From: Streptomyces sp. NBC_00490 | GTDB lineage: Bacteria; Actinomycetota; Actinomycetes; Streptomycetales; Streptomycetaceae | Direction: 5' to 3' | Assembly (NCBI RefSeq): GCF_036013645.1 | Contig: NZ_CP107869.1 | Location: forward strand, 806,001 to 870,000 | DNA: 64,000 nucleotides | In this document: positions 17,329 to 25,495 of the stretch, piece after piece | Layout: every line of letters starts with the position of its first letter | How positions within the stretch are numbered: position 1 is the stretch's first letter | The notes under the pieces: model-generated | What the model was told of the DNA's origin: nothing | What the model saw: the letters and a program-made list of their open reading frames with translations, nothing else | Database searches by the model: none | Made by a program: the position numbers and the translations under genes

Positions 17329-18249
17329 ATGATGGCGACGGCGACTTCGACGGTGACCGCTACTCACAGCAATCCCGCCTACGAATCCCCGCACGCGGAC
17401 CGACATACCACCGGTTCGGGTGCCGCTGGTGAGGGCGTGTCGGGTCTTGAGGGTCTGCCGTCGCTGCCCGATCCGAAGCAGGTCGGGGCTGTCGACGCCA
17501 GGGCGCTGTCCAAGACTTTGTTCGCGCGGCTCGACGCCCTGGAGGAGGGCTCGCCGGAGTACTCCTACGTGCGCAATTCCCTGGTCGAACTCAACCTCGC
17601 CCTGGTCCGTTATGCGGTCGGCCGCATGGGGGTGCGCGGGGAGTCGTACGAGGACGTCGTTCAGGTCGGCACCATCGGTCTGATCAAGGCGATCAACCGC
17701 TTCGACCTGCAGTACGGGGTGGAGTTCCCCACCTTCGCGCTGCCGACGATCATCGGCGAGATCAAGCGGTTCTTCCGTGACACGAGCTGGTCCGTGCGCG
17801 TCCCGCGCCGCCTTCAGGAACTTCACCTCGACCTGAACCAGGCCACCGCCCGGCTCGAGCAGACCCACGGCCGCCCGCCGACCGTGGCGGAGCTCGCCGG
17901 AGAGCTGGACCTCGAAGAGGACGAGATCATCGAGGGTCTGGTCGCCGGGAACGGCTACACCTCGTCCTCTCTCGACTTTCCCAGCGATGCCGAGAATTCC
18001 GAGGACACCCTTGCCGACCACATCGGCTACGCGGACCCGGACCTGGAGAAGGTCGAGGACCTGCACGCTCTCAGGCCGCTCATCGCCGCTCTCCCGGAGC
18101 GGGAGCGCAAGATCCTTGCTCTGCGCTACGTCGGCGACATGACGCAGCGCGCGATCGGTGAGGAACTCGGGATCTCCCAGATGCACGTGTCCCGCATCCT
18201 CACTCGCACCCTCAACCTCCTCGAAGCAAAGCTCACCACGCGCCGGTAG
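17329..18249 (+). CDS. SigB/SigF-family stress RNA polymerase sigma factor
   Basis: A group 3 sigma-70 factor of about 306 residues. Region 2 spans about residues 80-150 (SYEDVVQVGTIGLIKAINRF, FPTFALPTIIGEIKRFFRD), region 3 about 155-215 and region 4 about 240-300 (ALPERERKILALRYVGDMTQ, then IGEELGISQMHVSRIL). The pattern is that of SigB/F/G paralogues in Streptomyces, which drive osmotic, oxidative-stress and sporulation genes. The start is the ATG pair at 17329/17332 after CGGGAG; a GTG at 17173 would read through the promoter. The RsbW-like ATPase and SpoIIE phosphatase nearby are its likely controllers. Confidence 0.9.
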   Translation: MMATATSTVTATHSNPAYESPHADRHTTGSGAAGEGVSGLEGLPSLPDPKQVGAVDARALSKTLFARLDALEEGSPEYSYVRNSLVELNLALVRYAVGRMGVRGESYEDVVQVGTIGLIKAINRFDLQYGVEFPTFALPTIIGEIKRFFRDTSWSVRVPRRLQELHLDLNQATARLEQTHGRPPTVAELAGELDLEEDEIIEGLVAGNGYTSSSLDFPSDAENSEDTLADHIGYADPDLEKVEDLHALRPLIAALPERERKILALRYVGDMTQRAIGEELGISQMHVSRILTRTLNLLEAKLTTRR

Positions 18250-18296
18250 GTCACGCCGGACGCCCGCACCCGTCGCCCCTGCCGGCGCACTGACGC

Positions 18297-18332
18297 GCAC
18301 GGGCCCGGCGAGGGTGCTCGCCGGGCCCGTGC
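18297..18332. terminator. Strong hairpin terminator between convergent genes
   Basis: GCACGGGCCCGGCGAG pairs perfectly over 16 bases with its complement around a GGTG loop, between the ends of the sigma-factor and GH5 genes. It can stop transcription from both sides. Confidence 0.85.
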
Positions 18333-18377
18333 GGTGTGGATCACTGGTTCAGCAGACGACCGGAACAGTCGCGGACG

Positions 18378-19862
18378 TCAGCTCCTGGCCCACTGCTGGT
18401 TGCTGCTTCCGTTGCAGTACCAGACGTCGACCGCCGTGCCGTTGCCGGTGCCGCCGCCGGCCGCGTCCAGGCAGAGCTCCGGGTTGGCGACGCTGGTGAC
18501 CGTGAGGTCCGCGTTCACGTTCCACTGCTGTGCCGCCGCGCCGGTGCAGTCGGAGATGGTCACGGGGTCGCCCGCCGTGGCGCCGGTGCCTCCCACCGTC
18601 ATGCACTTGTTGCCGTAGACGGTGAGTTGCTTGTCCGGGTTCCAGTTCCAGGACTGGTTGCCGCCGTCGTTGCAGTCCCAGAGGTCGAGCTGGGTGCCGT
18701 TGGTCGTACTGAAGCCGGGCACGTCCACGCAGCGGTCGGAGCCCACTCCGCGCAGGACCTCGCCGGGAGGCGCGGGCGGCAGGTCGTTGACGGGCGGGGT
18801 CTTGCCGAAGCCGTAGCCCCAGCGCAGGAGCGCGACTCCGCTGGCGTTGTTGTCCACCAGGTTGCCCTCGGCGTCCAGCGACTCGATCGAGTAGGCGTCG
18901 CCGAACCTCAGCCCCGGCCAGTACACCAGGCCCATGCCCTTGCTGCGGGCGGTGTTGGTGACGGCCGCGAGATACGACGTGTAGATGTTGCCGTTCCAGG
19001 CGCCGTAGTTCAGACCGGTGGTCATCGGGGAGCCGGCCTCGTCGATGATGGTCCGGCCGGCGTACTTGCCGATGCGGGCCTCGAGGTCGGCGGTCCAGTC
19101 CGCCTGCTCGGTGTGGCTGGCCCAGAAGCCGTAGAAGTGCAGCGACAGCAGCGTTCCCCGCAGTTCGCGGGCCGCGCCGACACCGGTGACGTTGTCGTTG
19201 TAGCCGGTGCCGCTGATCACGACACGGCCGCGCGGGACGTCCTTGTGCTGGGCGAGCCAGCCGCCGGTGACGGACACCCACTGATCCAGGGTGTAGCCGT
19301 GCGGCTCGTTCATGGGCTCGAAGTAGACCCGCGGGTTGTGCTTGTACTCCCGCACCACGGTGTTCCACATCTTCTTCCAGGCGGCCGTGTCGTCGACCAG
19401 CCCGTCCTTGCTGCTGTCGGCCTCCCAGTAGCTGACGATGACCTTGTCGCCGTAGGCCGTGGCCGCGTCGATCGTCGCCCGGTACGACTTCCACCAGTTG
19501 GTGCCCACGGTCGCCGGGTTGATCGGCAGTCGCAGCGTGTTGGCGCCCAGGTTCTTCTTGAAGCCGCGCACCATGTGGCCCGTGGTGCGGTACACGGTGC
19601 GGTAGTCGTCGGTCACCTTCAGCCCGCTGGGCACCACCGCGTCACTGGCGTAGTTGTCCCGCGGGTCTGCCCAGTTCACCCCGCGGAAGTCACTGGTACC
19701 GCCCTTTGTCACGGGCTTCGCCGACGCGTACGAGGTGGCCGACGCCTCGGCGGCCGACTGCGCGAGGGCGGGTGCGGGGGCGGTCAGGAACATGAGTGTC
19801 GCGCCGAAGCCGGCCATGAGCACAGCGGCCAGTCTTCTCGACCTCGTCGAGGTCTCGGTCAT
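18378..19862 (-). CDS. Secreted GH5 cellulase-type glycoside hydrolase with C-terminal ricin lectin domain
   Basis: A 494-residue protein. A Sec signal peptide (SRRLAAVLMAGFGATLMFLT, cleaved near ALA-QS) leads to a GH5 barrel at about residues 60-340. The acid/base glutamate is in VYFEPMNEPHG (about residue 186) and the nucleophile in TIIDEAGSP. A ricin-type beta-trefoil follows at about 368-492, with QSWNWN, QQWNV and QQWARS repeats. It should cut beta-1,4-glucans (cellulose, mannan or xyloglucan) outside the cell. The RBS is GGAG. A 16-base palindrome lies 113 bases upstream; no CebR-type box is present. Confidence 0.9.
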   Translation of the reverse strand: MTETSTRSRRLAAVLMAGFGATLMFLTAPAPALAQSAAEASATSYASAKPVTKGGTSDFRGVNWADPRDNYASDAVVPSGLKVTDDYRTVYRTTGHMVRGFKKNLGANTLRLPINPATVGTNWWKSYRATIDAATAYGDKVIVSYWEADSSKDGLVDDTAAWKKMWNTVVREYKHNPRVYFEPMNEPHGYTLDQWVSVTGGWLAQHKDVPRGRVVISGTGYNDNVTGVGAARELRGTLLSLHFYGFWASHTEQADWTADLEARIGKYAGRTIIDEAGSPMTTGLNYGAWNGNIYTSYLAAVTNTARSKGMGLVYWPGLRFGDAYSIESLDAEGNLVDNNASGVALLRWGYGFGKTPPVNDLPPAPPGEVLRGVGSDRCVDVPGFSTTNGTQLDLWDCNDGGNQSWNWNPDKQLTVYGNKCMTVGGTGATAGDPVTISDCTGAAAQQWNVNADLTVTSVANPELCLDAAGGGTGNGTAVDVWYCNGSSNQQWARS

Positions 19863-20286
19863 GTCGTCTCCAGTGACGGGAATCGCGGAGGGCGGAGTGC
19901 GGGTTCGTCACCTGAGCCGAGGCAGTGATGAACCAGGGTCCGGATACAGCCACTTGGACCCCTGTAAACCGGCCATGGTTACGTAACCATTGCCCGGACA
20001 CTCGCACGACGCCCGCTCTTGTGACAAGCCCCGTGACGCTTCCGAAACACGACAGACTTTTGCGCCGAACCCAGAACGGTCCATTGCCTGCCGGACTCGA
20101 GGGCGGCCGTTCGGCGGGCCGGACGGCGCATGCTTCGGGCTGCCGCGACCGATCGAGAGGAGTCATGCGCCGTGTCGCGGACACCCGCGACGGGGACGCG
20201 GACACCACGGCCGAGCACAAGACTCGGTCGTGCCCGGGTCGGGATGGTTGATGGTCGGCTGGAAGCGGAAGGGGAAGACGAGTCGG
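19863..20286. other. Divergent intergenic region with promoters
   Basis: These 424 bases separate the GH5 gene from the second FhaA-N-type gene. The perfect palindrome at 19975-19990 is the only strong signal. No coding frame with a known domain is present before 20287. Confidence 0.5.
19975..19990. promoter_or_regulatory. Perfect 16-base palindrome upstream of the GH5 gene
   Basis: ATGGTTACGTAACCAT is a perfect dyad, AT-richer than its surroundings, 113 bases before the GH5 start codon. It resembles a LacI/GntR-type operator but not the CebR box. The cognate regulator is unknown. Confidence 0.5.
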
Positions 20287-20682
20287 ATGGGCGCGTTGAC
20301 GGGATGGGAACGGACTCTGGAGCGGGTGGAGGAAGCGCTGCTGGCGCAGATCTTCCCGAAGGAACCGGTCGAGGTGGTGGACGCGCTACGGCGTGAGTGC
20401 GACAGCCAGGCCGTGGTGTGCAGTCGGAGCCGGGTGGTAGTGCCAAACGCCTACGACGTGGAGCTCGCCGAGCACGTCCATGACGAGCTCAGCCACAAGG
20501 GCGTCAGCGTGGGGCAGGTCCTCACCGACCGGCTGGCGGGGCACGGCGAGAAGAAGGGGTACGAATGGGCAGGGCCGCTGGTGGTGCACGTCACCAGGTC
20601 CTGCGACGTCCCCAACCGGCGCTACCGCGTGACGAGCAGGGTCATGCCTCACGTCAGGGCCGATGGGTTCCAGTCGGGCTGA
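20287..20682 (+). CDS. Second stand-alone FhaA N-terminal-domain (DUF3662) protein
   Basis: A 131-residue protein, full-length match to the FhaA N-terminal domain: GALTGWERTLERVEEALLAQ, then ALRRECDSQAVVCSRSRVVV and EKKGYEWAGPLVVHVTRSCD. No FHA domain, linker or membrane segment follows. It is a paralogue of the protein at 13391-13795. The ATG at 20287 is chosen from alignment with FhaA (MGVLTKFEQRLE); a start at 20251 would add twelve basic residues. A role in phospho-signalling is inferred from FhaA. Confidence 0.72.
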   Translation: MGALTGWERTLERVEEALLAQIFPKEPVEVVDALRRECDSQAVVCSRSRVVVPNAYDVELAEHVHDELSHKGVSVGQVLTDRLAGHGEKKGYEWAGPLVVHVTRSCDVPNRRYRVTSRVMPHVRADGFQSG

Positions 20683-20846
20683 CGGGCCGTGGCCGGCGTT
20701 CACCGGCGCCGCTCCCGCTCGCGTCGGTCAGCCGGATGCGGCGCGCTCGAGCGCCGGTGCCCTGTCCGGGCGAGACGCGAAGACCGTACGGCAGGCAGGA
20801 AGCTGATCACGGGTGTCGGGTGCGGTCCTCGGAATATCCGCAGTTC

Positions 20847-21429
20847 ATGAGATGGCTGGCGGGGCCGGGTGAAGTCGATCGAGCTGTGACGCAGCAGGCG
20901 GGTACGAGGGTGCCGGCCGGTGTCGGCGAAGCGTTGTCGGTGGTGGAGGAGTCCGCGGAGAGCGCGAAGTTGTGGTGCGGTGCCGCCGTGGTGATGGCCG
21001 CGTTCGGTGGCCGGGGGGCCGTAGAGCGACGGCTTCAGACATCACGGCGCTCGTGGTGGCGCCGTTCGTCTCCAACGGCGTGGGCGAGCAGCTCGCGGAC
21101 CGGCAGAGACCGCCTCGGGACTGGTTCCTTCACGACGAGTTCGACGACCGGCCTCACTCGTCGTCGTTCCCCTCCGGGCACACCGCGGCGGCCTTCGCCT
21201 TCACCGCCGCCGTCACGCCGACATGGCCGCCGCCGCGGGCATCACGCTGGCGGTCCCGACGCTGCTGGTGAGCGTCGAGTGGGTGCAGTCCGGCGCCCAC
21301 TACTCCAGCGACGTCGTCGCCGGCGCGGCCCTCGGCCTGCTCAGCGCCTGGCTGACGCGCCAAGTCCCGCACTTGCTGCGGAGACAGGCCTGGCGGCAGC
21401 TAGGGACACGAGCCCGGATCGGTCGTTGA
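20847..21429 (+). pseudogene. PAP2-family phosphatase gene broken by two frameshifts
   Basis: Three frames in succession carry the pieces. The first runs from MRWLAGPGEVDRAVTQQAG to about 21030. The second holds GEQLADRQRPPRDWF and SSSFPSGHTAAAFAF up to about 21215. The third carries AGITLAVPTLLVSVEW and VQSGAHYSSDVVAGAALGL to the stop. Together they are a phosphatidic-acid-phosphatase (PAP2) protein with motifs K/R-x-RP, PSGH and GxHxxxD. The arginine normally four residues before the GAH is tryptophan. Two separate indels make a functional product unlikely unless they are sequencing errors. Confidence 0.7.
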
Positions 21430-21582
21430 GGACCGTGACCGGCAGTTGAGGACGGTCGAGTCAGTCGGGCTCGGCGACCGTGACAGGCCGCGGAAATTCG
21501 CCGCCCGGGACTCCATCACCGCCCGCGCGAGACGAGGCGACGGCCATGAGGGTCGTCTGCCGGATCGCACGGGCTGCCACTT

Positions 21583-21720
21583 GACTTCCTCCCCCGCCTA
21601 AAGGCGGGGGATTCCAGCGGTCGCCCGCTGGGGTTCCTGCTTCACCGACGACCGCCCCGTCCGGGAGGACTCCCGTTGAGGTCTTACACCGTCTCCACAG
21701 GCAGACGCCGCCAGCCCGGC
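21583..21720 (-). ncRNA. Predicted omega RNA (reRNA) at the tnpB 3' end
   Basis: In TnpB elements the guide RNA is transcribed from the last part of tnpB through the right end, and the guide is the flanking DNA. Here the right-end hairpin (21591-21610) overlaps the stop codon as expected. The 5' boundary is a guess; the guide would be read from bases just below about 21583. This is inferred from known elements. Confidence 0.4.
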
Positions 21721-22806
21721 GGCCAGGATGTTACGTGCCGCGTTGATGTCGCGGTCATGCACGACGCCGCACACGCACGTCCATTCGCGGACGTTCAGCG
21801 GCATCTTCGCCGCGACCGTCCCGCAGTTCCCGCACAGCTTGCTGCTGGGGAACCATCGGTCGACCACCACGAGCTCGCGCCCGTACCAGGCGCACTTGTA
21901 CTCCAGCATGGAGCGCAGGTCCGTCCAGGCCGCATCACTGATGGCGCGTGCGAGCGTGCCATTCTTCAGCAGGTTGCGGACGCTCAAATCTTCGATCACG
22001 ACCGTTTGATTCTCGCGGACGACTCGAGTCGACAGCTTGTGCAGCACGTCGCGGCGCCGGTCGGCGATCCGCGCATGCACACGGGCCACCTTGCGGCGGG
22101 CCTTCTCCCGGTTCGCCGAGCCCTTCGCCTTGCGCGACAACTCCCGCTGCGCGCGCGCCAGTCTGGCGCGGTCACGCCGTTCGTGCCGGGGATTGGTGAT
22201 CTTCTCGCCGGTGGACAGGGTCACCAGGGAGGTGATCCCGGCGTCCAGGCCGACGGCCGCCGTGGTGACGGGGGCCGGGGCGATGGTGTCCTGGCACAGC
22301 AGGGACACGAACCAGCGACCCGCCGCGTCTCGGGACACCGTCACCGTGCTCGGCTCCGTCCCCTCGGGCAGCGGGCGCGACCAGCGGATGTCCAAGGGCT
22401 GCGTCATCTTCGCCAAGGTCAGCTGCCCGTTCCGCCAGGTGAAGGCACTGCGGGTGTACTCAGCCGACGCGCGGGACTTCTTGCGGGACTTGTAACGCGG
22501 GTACTTCGCACGCTGGGCGAAGAAGTTCCCGAACGCCGTCTGCAAATGGCGCAGCGCCTGCTGCAACGGAACCGAGGACACCTCCGCCAGAAAAGCGAGT
22601 TCCTCGGTCTTCTTCCACTGCGTCAACGCGGCCGAGGACTGCACATAGGAGATGCGGCGCTGCTCGCCGTACCAGGCCCGGGTCCGCTCCTCCAGCGCCT
22701 TGTTGTAGACGAGGCGGACACAGCCGAACGTGCGCGACAGCTCAGCCGCCTGCTCATTCGTGGGGTAGAAGCGGTACTTGAACGCCCGCTTGACCTGCTC
22801 CGCCAT
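21598..22806 (-). CDS. tnpB: TnpB RNA-guided nuclease (IS605 OrfB family)
   Basis: A 402-residue TnpB. The N-terminal domain starts KRAFKYRFYPTNEQAAELSR. The RuvC-like catalytic residues are Asp in AVGLDAGITS (about residue 187), Glu in TVVIEDLSV (about 271) and Asp in HDRDINAARN (about 355). A zinc-ribbon CGNC...CVC lies between the last two. TnpB is an RNA-guided DNA endonuclease that helps the element persist, using an omega RNA that overlaps the 3' end of its own gene. All catalytic residues are present. The stop codon lies inside the right-end hairpin. Confidence 0.9.
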   Translation of the reverse strand: MAEQVKRAFKYRFYPTNEQAAELSRTFGCVRLVYNKALEERTRAWYGEQRRISYVQSSAALTQWKKTEELAFLAEVSSVPLQQALRHLQTAFGNFFAQRAKYPRYKSRKKSRASAEYTRSAFTWRNGQLTLAKMTQPLDIRWSRPLPEGTEPSTVTVSRDAAGRWFVSLLCQDTIAPAPVTTAAVGLDAGITSLVTLSTGEKITNPRHERRDRARLARAQRELSRKAKGSANREKARRKVARVHARIADRRRDVLHKLSTRVVRENQTVVIEDLSVRNLLKNGTLARAISDAAWTDLRSMLEYKCAWYGRELVVVDRWFPSSKLCGNCGTVAAKMPLNVREWTCVCGVVHDRDINAARNILAAGLAASACGDGVRPQRESSRTGRSSVKQEPQRATAGIPRL

Positions 22807-23105
22807 ACCTCACAGCGTATCAATTTCCGTGTGGGCAAAGGGAGTCGGCCGGTAGACGGCGCACGCCGGTCCGCCTGGGTGGCGAACCGGCTTCCCCTAC
22901 CCTGCTCCGCAGGAGCTTCGATTCCTCCCCGGCCTGAAGGCCGGGGTATCCACGAAGGACAGACCCGATGAGCTGAGCCGGGCCTGGCCTCTCCTCCTGC
23001 CGCCACACGCTTACCAGTTGCTGTCCGGGGCACCGGGAAAGCCGATGTCGTGCCGCCCGGCAGGAGCCGGTGGCGCGTATGCCGGGGCCGAAGGAGGAAA
23101 CTGGG

Positions 23106-23978
23106 GTGTTCGAGGGATTCGAGGAGACGCAGGTCGACGTCGGGGAGGCGTCCATCTTCGTTCGCTTCGGCGGCGAAGGTCCGCCGGTGGTACTCCTGCA
23201 CGGTCATCCCCGCACGTCGGCCACATGGCATCGGGTCGCTCCGCAACTGGTGGCAGCGGGACACACGGTGGTCTGCCCGGACCTGCGCGGGTACGGGCGT
23301 TCCAGAGGCCCCGGGTTCACCGCGGATCACGAGGGCTACTCCAAGCGTGCGGTCGCCGATGACGTGGTGGCCGTCATGCGTCACCTCGGGCACCGCCGGT
23401 TCGCGCTCGCGGGGCACGACCGTGGGGGCAGCGTGGCTCTGCGCCTGGTGCTCGACCACCCTGACGCCGTGTCCCGGGTGGCGTTTCTGGACTGCCTGCC
23501 GTTGACGGAGCATCTGTCGCGGATCACGGTCGAGTTCGCCACGCAGTGGTGGCACTGGTTCTTCTTCGCGCAGCCGGGCATTCCCGAGCGGGTGATCACC
23601 GCCGACCCCGACAGCTGGTACCACGGCGAACCCGAGGTCATGGGGCAGGAGAACTACGACGAGTGGCGGCAGGCCACGCGCGATCCCGACGTGGTGCGGG
23701 CCATGCTCGAGGATTACCGGGCCGGCCTCACGGTGGACCGCGGGCACGAGGAGGCCGACCGGGCAGCCGGCACGCGTGTCACCTGCCCGGCGCTGGTCCT
23801 CTGGTCCCTCAAGGACGACCTGGAAGACCTCTACGGCGACCCGCTCGCGATCTGGCAGCGGTGGGCCACCGACGTGCGTGGGTACGGCATCGACTCCGGG
23901 CACCATGTCGCGGAACAGGCACCCGACGCCCTGGCCTACGCACTCGCCGACTTCCTGCGCCCGGCTCCGGCCGGTTGA
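23106..23978 (+). CDS. Haloacetate dehalogenase-like alpha/beta hydrolase
   Basis: A 290-residue alpha/beta hydrolase of the fluoroacetate-dehalogenase/epoxide-hydrolase group. HGHPRTSATWHRVAPQ (about residue 32) forms the oxyanion-hole region, and the nucleophile is aspartate in AGHDRGGSVALRL (about residue 106), not serine. Tryptophans in the cap (TQWWHWFFF) match the halide-binding region and the final histidine is in DSGHHVAEQ. The GTG at 23106 is chosen for AAGGAGGAAA just upstream. It could hydrolyse haloacids, epoxides or related esters. Confidence 0.82.
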   Translation: MFEGFEETQVDVGEASIFVRFGGEGPPVVLLHGHPRTSATWHRVAPQLVAAGHTVVCPDLRGYGRSRGPGFTADHEGYSKRAVADDVVAVMRHLGHRRFALAGHDRGGSVALRLVLDHPDAVSRVAFLDCLPLTEHLSRITVEFATQWWHWFFFAQPGIPERVITADPDSWYHGEPEVMGQENYDEWRQATRDPDVVRAMLEDYRAGLTVDRGHEEADRAAGTRVTCPALVLWSLKDDLEDLYGDPLAIWQRWATDVRGYGIDSGHHVAEQAPDALAYALADFLRPAPAG

Positions 23979-24004
23979 GCCTCGTATCCGGCGCCGGGTG
24001 AGAC

Positions 24005-24038
24005 AGGACCGCCACTGGGACTCCGCAGCAGCGGTCCT
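24005..24038. terminator. Hairpin between convergent genes
   Basis: AGGACCGC pairs with GCGGTCCT across an 18-base loop, between the ends of the dehalogenase-like and beta-propeller genes. It is a likely but modest terminator. Confidence 0.5.
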
Positions 24039-24092
24039 TCGTGCTCGTCGCTGTGTCAGGCCGGAAGCGTCGGGTGCACGGGTGCGCGGCTT

Positions 24093-25139
24093 CTACGCGG
24101 GGATCACGTGCAGGGTCAGGTTCGCGCCGTACTCGCCGGTCAGGGCGAACAGCCGGGTGCCGTCCGGGGACCAGATCAGGCCGTGCGCCCGTAGCCACCG
24201 GCCGGTTCCCGGTTCCAGGTCGATGACTCGGGACGGTGTGTCGGCGCCGGTCCGGAAGAGGTAGACGTCCTGGCCGTACGAGTTGTCGATGCCCGCCGCG
24301 ACCTCACCGGTGACGGACACCGCGGCCGCGTTCGGGTAGTTGGTCGTGGGATACGTGTGCACCACGGAGAGGTCGTCCAGCCGGAACGCCAGGTGGTGGT
24401 ACGGGTAGCCCCCGACGATGAAGAGGGTGGCGGCATCGGGAGACAGTGCGAGATCGACGACGCTGCCGACACCACCGGGGTTGTCCTGACTCGTGCGCAC
24501 GACCGGATCGCCCGAGCTGACGTCGTACACCGTCACGTTCGCCGACGACGAGTACTGCTCGCCGGCGATGACCACACCGGGCGCGGACGGCGAGGACAGC
24601 AGCATCGGCGGACCCGCCCAGGTGCCCCAGGGCACCAGCCCGAGCCGCACGGTCGGACGGGCGCCGCTCAGGTCGAGGGAGCCGATGTTGCTGTCCCAGT
24701 CCGATCCGTAGCTGAACCACAGGGTGTCGCCCGCGAGAGCCAGTCGCAGCGGCGCGGTTCCGTCGCCGGTGGCGTAGCGGGCCTTCTCCCGATACGTGCC
24801 GGTGTCGACGGCGGCGATCGCGTCGCCGTCGCTGAGCGCCACGTACAGGGTGCGCGAGTCGGAGGAAAGCACCAGGTCCGCCGCACCCGGTTTGTTCTTC
24901 AGGGTCCTGAGGAGCCTGCCGTCGAAGTCCGTCACCAGTACGGAACCTGTGACGATGTCGGCGATGTAGAGCCTGCGGTGCACGGCGTCCACGGCCATGT
25001 CCGCGTGGTAGGCGATCGGAAGTGCGGTGGAAACCGGGTCGGTCGCAGGCTTGGCTGCGGCAGTGCTGCTCGGGCCGAACAGCGGCAGCAACAGCAGGGT
25101 CAGTACACCGACTACGGCTCGTAAGCCGGGTCTTCTCAT
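24093..25139 (-). CDS. Secreted beta-propeller (YVTN-like) protein
   Basis: A 348-residue protein with a signal peptide (RRPGLRAVVGVLTLLLLPLF, cut near TAAAKPA). After that come repeated four-strand blades: HADMAVDAVHRRLYIADIVT, DLVLSSDSRTLYVALSDGDA, DLALSPDAATLFIVGGYPYH, GLIWSPDGTRLFALTGEYG. The spacing of SPDG/SSDS repeats suggests a six- or seven-bladed propeller, usually a protein- or ligand-binding scaffold outside the cell. The ATG at 25139 is chosen because the signal begins there. No enzyme motif is visible. Confidence 0.75.
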   Translation of the reverse strand: MRRPGLRAVVGVLTLLLLPLFGPSSTAAAKPATDPVSTALPIAYHADMAVDAVHRRLYIADIVTGSVLVTDFDGRLLRTLKNKPGAADLVLSSDSRTLYVALSDGDAIAAVDTGTYREKARYATGDGTAPLRLALAGDTLWFSYGSDWDSNIGSLDLSGARPTVRLGLVPWGTWAGPPMLLSSPSAPGVVIAGEQYSSSANVTVYDVSSGDPVVRTSQDNPGGVGSVVDLALSPDAATLFIVGGYPYHHLAFRLDDLSVVHTYPTTNYPNAAAVSVTGEVAAGIDNSYGQDVYLFRTGADTPSRVIDLEPGTGRWLRAHGLIWSPDGTRLFALTGEYGANLTLHVIPA

Positions 25140-25495
25140 CAGATCGTCGTCCTCGTCGATCGGGTGCCTGGAGAGGCATGCGAAAAGGAGTGGGACACGT
25201 GCGACCGATGCCCGTCCGTGGTGCGTCCATGCGCGCCAAAGCGAACAATTTTGCGACACGGCGCGGCAAGTGAGGCTCTGTGAAGAGAGAGTCTCGGCTT
25301 GGCATCTACCGGTGGTTCGTTGGGGCGGGCCAGGTAGAGCTGGAACCGTTGACCTGGCTGACCGCGTCGGTCAACTTCCTCTACCTGTCGGTAAGTTGCC
25401 CACCGCACGCGAACCCTTGACGTTGAACCGTTTCATTGCTTCTCTCGAAAGGCTGTCTCTGGGAGCGCTCCCACCCCATGGCGAAAGGGAACCCC
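25140..25495. other. Divergent promoter region
   Basis: A 356-base gap between the beta-propeller gene and the SGNH esterase gene. It holds TTGACG at about 25417 (a possible -35) and the CebR-type palindrome at 25460-25473. No coding frame is supported. Confidence 0.5.
25460..25473. promoter_or_regulatory. CebR-type operator, copy 1
   Basis: TGGGAGCGCTCCCA is identical to the known CebR box, the LacI-family cellobiose/cellotriose-responsive repressor site of Streptomyces. It lies 22 bases before the esterase start codon, where a bound repressor would block transcription. The same sequence recurs at 61135-61148. Confidence 0.8.

Larger units (their letters stand above)
21583..22950 (-). mobile_element. 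IS200/IS605-group element carrying only tnpB
   Basis: A tnpB gene is flanked by matching subterminal hairpins: CCCCCGCC-TAAA-GGCGGGGG at 21591-21610 beyond its 3' end and CCCCGGCC-TGAA-GGCCGGGG at 22927-22946 beyond its 5' end. Read on the minus strand, both hairpins are followed by GAGGAA. No inverted terminal repeats and no tnpA are present, so movement would need a TnpA supplied in trans. Exact end bases are uncertain. Confidence 0.75.

Noticed and set aside
18336..19928. 530-codon forward frame opposite the GH5 gene
   Set aside because: Antisense shadow; GH5 and ricin motifs are on the minus strand.
22623..23906. Long reverse frame across tnpB start and the dehalogenase-like gene
   Set aside because: It is antisense to a well-supported hydrolase and carries no domain.
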